From the NCBI GenBank assembly GCA_017938925.1, contig JAGBAO010000002.1, positions 1 to 64,000 of the forward strand: a DNA stretch of 64,000 bases, written 5' to 3'. Positions 61,445 to 64,000 of this stretch are shown here, one piece after another. The translations under genes were made by a program, and so were the position numbers. Position 1 is the first letter of the stretch; each line of letters opens with the position of its first letter. The stretch is from Bacteroidales bacterium (lineage in GTDB: Bacteria > Bacteroidota > Bacteroidia > Bacteroidales > UBA932). The notes under the pieces were generated by a model. That model was given only the letters and a program-made list of their open reading frames with translations. It did no database searches and had not been told where the DNA came from.

Positions 61445-62332
61445 TTACATTATCCTGAACTTATATGTCCATTCGAACCCTTCGCCGGATTCCAGACAAT
61501 ATAAAATGAAAGGCTCTATGCAGGCGACTCTATGATTGGACCAGAACGTAATATGATCGAAGATTCTGTCTGATTCAAAGATCACCTTGTATCCGGCAGA
61601 AGACATCGAAAACACCTCTCCTGTGACCTTCTTGCCATCAACAGGAGCAAGATTGCCCATAAAAACACTTTCTCCCTTCTGAAGAGGGCGAAGATAGCGT
61701 ATTCCTTTTTCAGATAGTTCCACACTATCGTACTCTGATCTCCAGTTACCGCAAGGTGTGAATGGAAAATCAATTTCGATATCAGGGCCAGGGCGCGATG
61801 AGCCAAAAGTGAAAAAGTTATGATTATATGTCTTCCCCTCTATCCTGCGTGTGCCGGTGTTGCACAGGCGATGTGTAATCTCAAATGAGCCTTCATCCAA
61901 CACTCTGACAACCTTTTCATAAACATATCCCCATTCATCTGAATCAATCACATGAATGAATCTGGCCTCAGTATCATTACTGGTTACAGTCCACTTTCCG
62001 GTATCCTTGACATCATATAGCTTGAAGTGGTCATATGTCACATCATCTTTGACCAGAAGACCGACCCCTGGCTTGAGGAAGACCTGTCCAGGATTACTCT
62101 GTTCATATCCGCTTTGATCGAACTCTTCTGAGGCTCCGCAGACGGTATCATGTCTATATGGGTCATATCCGTCAAACCACTCTTGGGCAATGAAAAATCC
62201 GCCTTTGACAATCCTGCGAAATATTCCTGAATGGTCAAATCTGGTTCCACGATAATATCCGTCTTCAAAAGATGGCTGGCAGAGTGTCAATTCCAGATTT
62301 CCCTTTCTTACAACAATTTCTTTCATGAACAT
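61445..62332 (-). CDS. Galactose-mutarotase-like (aldose 1-epimerase superfamily) protein
   Basis: Predicted beta-sandwich of the mutarotase-like superfamily: YYRGTRFDHSGIFRRIVKGG near the start, SYEQSNPG-type region near 80, YNHNFFTFGSS with a conserved histidine, and FWSNHRVACIEPFILY at the end. No signal peptide. It follows the SusD gene by 42 bp and is probably part of the same polysaccharide-utilisation locus, epimerising the released sugar. The specific sugar is unknown. Confidence 0.75.
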   Translation of the reverse strand: MFMKEIVVRKGNLELTLCQPSFEDGYYRGTRFDHSGIFRRIVKGGFFIAQEWFDGYDPYRHDTVCGASEEFDQSGYEQSNPGQVFLKPGVGLLVKDDVTYDHFKLYDVKDTGKWTVTSNDTEARFIHVIDSDEWGYVYEKVVRVLDEGSFEITHRLCNTGTRRIEGKTYNHNFFTFGSSRPGPDIEIDFPFTPCGNWRSEYDSVELSEKGIRYLRPLQKGESVFMGNLAPVDGKKVTGEVFSMSSAGYKVIFESDRIFDHITFWSNHRVACIEPFILYCLESGEGFEWTYKFRIM

Positions 62333-62374
62333 TATACTATAGGTTCTGTACAGATGTATAATTATGTCACTACG

Positions 62375-64000
62375 TCAAAGAACGAAGAAATCGTTCTGAT
62401 TGCCAATGGCCGGATTATAGCGCATCTCCTCTTCCGGGAAGGCTATGAGAAGGCCTTTTCTCACCTCGTCAGGTTCGACAGGAAGTCCTCCACCATTATA
62501 GATATAATTAGTATACGACTTCTCTCCATGACTCTGGTCAGAAAGTTCGAGGAAAGAATTCAACGGACTGGTTATCTCATCTATAATATACTGGGCTCCT
62601 CTGCGATGGGTATCGAAAAACTCATGTCCTTCGCATCCCATTTCAAAGACCCTCTCCCACATTATAGCCTTCACCAGCTGGTCACGGGTATAGAACTTGC
62701 CTTCCTTCCACACCGGCTGAGACGCCTCAGGGGCCCCATCAGGAACAGTGCGGCGCGCACGCGCATGAATCTGCTCTATATACCCCAGAGCCTCATTCCA
62801 ATACTCGTCGCCTGGAGACGAAAGGCTTGCTGCCGCCTCCGCAGCCATCAGAAGAATATCAGCATAACGCAGCATATAGAAATCCGCATAGCTGTTTCCA
62901 ACATTATACCGTGGGTTCAGGTACTTCTTGAAATAAGGTTCGTTGGCATTCTTTGTCCTTACACATCCTGACGAAGGATAGAGGGCGACATCCTTCTTTG
63001 TATTCTGATTATAATAAGAGGTATGTATAAATGTAGCATCAAAACGAGGATCCGGACAACTCACATACAGTACATTCTTCACATCAGTACGCTCATCCTT
63101 ATCCGCCACAGCGCCTCCGTAAGTTTTCGCCCATTTCTGGAACACGAACCTGGACGGGCGGATCATACCGCTGTTCTTGTTCTCAGCCGAGACATTGAGT
63201 GTACCTCCCGGATACACAGGCAGAGTACGGGTCGCAAGATAACATCCCACGGCACCATTATCCGTGGACTGCAAGACAAAAATCCTCTCCTTAAGCTGAT
63301 AGTCCTCTGGGGCTTCCCATCTGAAAAGATCGGTATACTTATCTGCCAGTTCATATCCGCTGTCTGAAATCACAGAGCGCGCTGTCTCCAACGCAAGAGT
63401 CCATGCTTCATTTTCGTTTCTGATTCCCCCATCCTTCACATTATCCAGAACAGTAAAATCCGGAGCACGACCCTCCTTGGCAAGGTCAAACCATTGCATA
63501 TCCTTATTCTCAAGCAGGCATGCTATCTGGACATAAACAGCAACTTTAAACGAAGTGGCAGCCCATTTATGAGGACGTCCCGATGTCCCGCTCATCGCCA
63601 TCTGACGCTCGCTGTCACGCATATTTGCCTCCGCATAACTCAGATCATCCAATATCTGGCGATATACCTCAGTATAATGCATACGCGGAACCGACGCATC
63701 AGCCACCGTCTTGGCTGGGGTCAACACCAAAGGAACATCTCCATACAGACGCACAAGAGTAAAATACAGAATGCCTCTGAGCAATCTGGCTTCAGCCTCT
63801 ATTTCAACCTTGAAAGCATCTTCCACAGGACTGCCCTTAAGGCCATCAATGAGTTTGTTGCATTTATAGACTGCCGAGTATAAGGCACTGAACATCTTTC
63901 TATTGTTGTCATTTACCGAATACATGGTCAAATCCAGCGCCTGAGTGAACTTGGCATCTGTCCTTTTTCCCTTCCAATTGACAAGCAGGGATGCATACTG
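62375..64000 (-). CDS. SusD/RagB-family outer-membrane lipoprotein (partial, runs off the right edge)
   Basis: SusD proteins are surface lipoproteins that bind glycans and cap a SusC channel. TPR-like helices (ALYSAVYKCNKLIDGLKGSP, EARLLRGILYFTLVRLYGDV) and the SusD C-terminal region (FYMLRYADILLMAAEAAASL, NEALGYIEQIHARARRTVPD, VFEMGCEGHEFFDTHRRGA) are clear. The frame stays open to base 64000 (QYASLLVNWKGKRTDAKFTQ before the first in-window ATG at 63931), so the signal peptide and start lie outside, as would susC. At least 541 residues are present. Confidence 0.93.
   Translation of the reverse strand, partial: QYASLLVNWKGKRTDAKFTQALDLTMYSVNDNNRKMFSALYSAVYKCNKLIDGLKGSPVEDAFKVEIEAEARLLRGILYFTLVRLYGDVPLVLTPAKTVADASVPRMHYTEVYRQILDDLSYAEANMRDSERQMAMSGTSGRPHKWAATSFKVAVYVQIACLLENKDMQWFDLAKEGRAPDFTVLDNVKDGGIRNENEAWTLALETARSVISDSGYELADKYTDLFRWEAPEDYQLKERIFVLQSTDNGAVGCYLATRTLPVYPGGTLNVSAENKNSGMIRPSRFVFQKWAKTYGGAVADKDERTDVKNVLYVSCPDPRFDATFIHTSYYNQNTKKDVALYPSSGCVRTKNANEPYFKKYLNPRYNVGNSYADFYMLRYADILLMAAEAAASLSSPGDEYWNEALGYIEQIHARARRTVPDGAPEASQPVWKEGKFYTRDQLVKAIMWERVFEMGCEGHEFFDTHRRGAQYIIDEITSPLNSFLELSDQSHGEKSYTNYIYNGGGLPVEPDEVRKGLLIAFPEEEMRYNPAIGNQNDFFVL

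Overview
The window looks like chromosomal DNA of an anaerobic member of the Bacteroidales. The signs are TAnnTTTG promoter boxes in front of many genes, almost no purine-rich ribosome-binding sites, a SusD-type nutrient receptor, TamL, DUF5723 and DUF6249 proteins, surface lipoproteins, and a btuB-btuG pair behind a cobalamin riboswitch. Genus cannot be fixed from the sequence. No rRNA, tRNA, CRISPR array, transposase or integrase was recognised.

Layout. 1-3.6 kb: a MerR/GyrI-type regulator cut short by an in-frame stop, a small unknown protein, and an AbiL-like ATPase/RloB defence pair. 3.6-8.8 kb: a cluster of shortened genes (CDF transporter without its cytoplasmic tail, Fur-family remnant, exchanger without RCK domains, Crp/Fnr tail, stand-alone Lrp ligand domain) among an esterase and a LysR regulator. 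8.9-14.1 kb: an unassigned cluster of a MORN/Sel1-like protein, a small protein sharing its C-terminal domain, and a large multi-domain exported protein. 14.4-21.8 kb: PfoR-like membrane protein, a peroxide-defence operon (glutathione peroxidase, OhrR-like regulator, membrane protein), a DUF6249/ECF sigma/anti-sigma-like operon, an Ntn hydrolase, a metallophosphoesterase and an SGNH hydrolase. 21.8-25.1 kb: vitamin B12 uptake. 25.1-49.4 kb: mostly core genes: DUF5723 outer-membrane protein, RarA, TamL, TrmH-type methyltransferase, a PEP/pyruvate-binding protein, two GH13 enzymes, pyruvate kinase, PlsC-type acyltransferase, a tocopherol-cyclase-like protein and a DMT transporter.

49.4-57.4 kb is an accessory island bracketed by two 69-bp direct repeats that differ at two positions. 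On the minus strand it carries what look like fragments of two essential replication proteins turned into separate genes: a region of DNA polymerase III alpha without its catalytic part, and the ATPase half of topoisomerase IV ParE. A single-motif PLD nuclease lies between them. On the plus strand are a PD-(D/E)XK protein, a WYL regulator whose promoter sits inside a long palindrome, a DEDDh exonuclease and a possible uracil-DNA-glycosylase-fold protein; a RhuM-family gene follows on the minus strand. The right repeat abuts a lutA gene broken after about 35 codons. This is the best candidate for an undescribed system, possibly anti-phage; that function is inference.

57.6-64 kb: aldo/keto reductase and a fused FAD/iron-sulfur D-lactate-dehydrogenase-like oxidase (remains of a lactate-use locus), then a mutarotase-like protein and a SusD protein that runs off the right edge.
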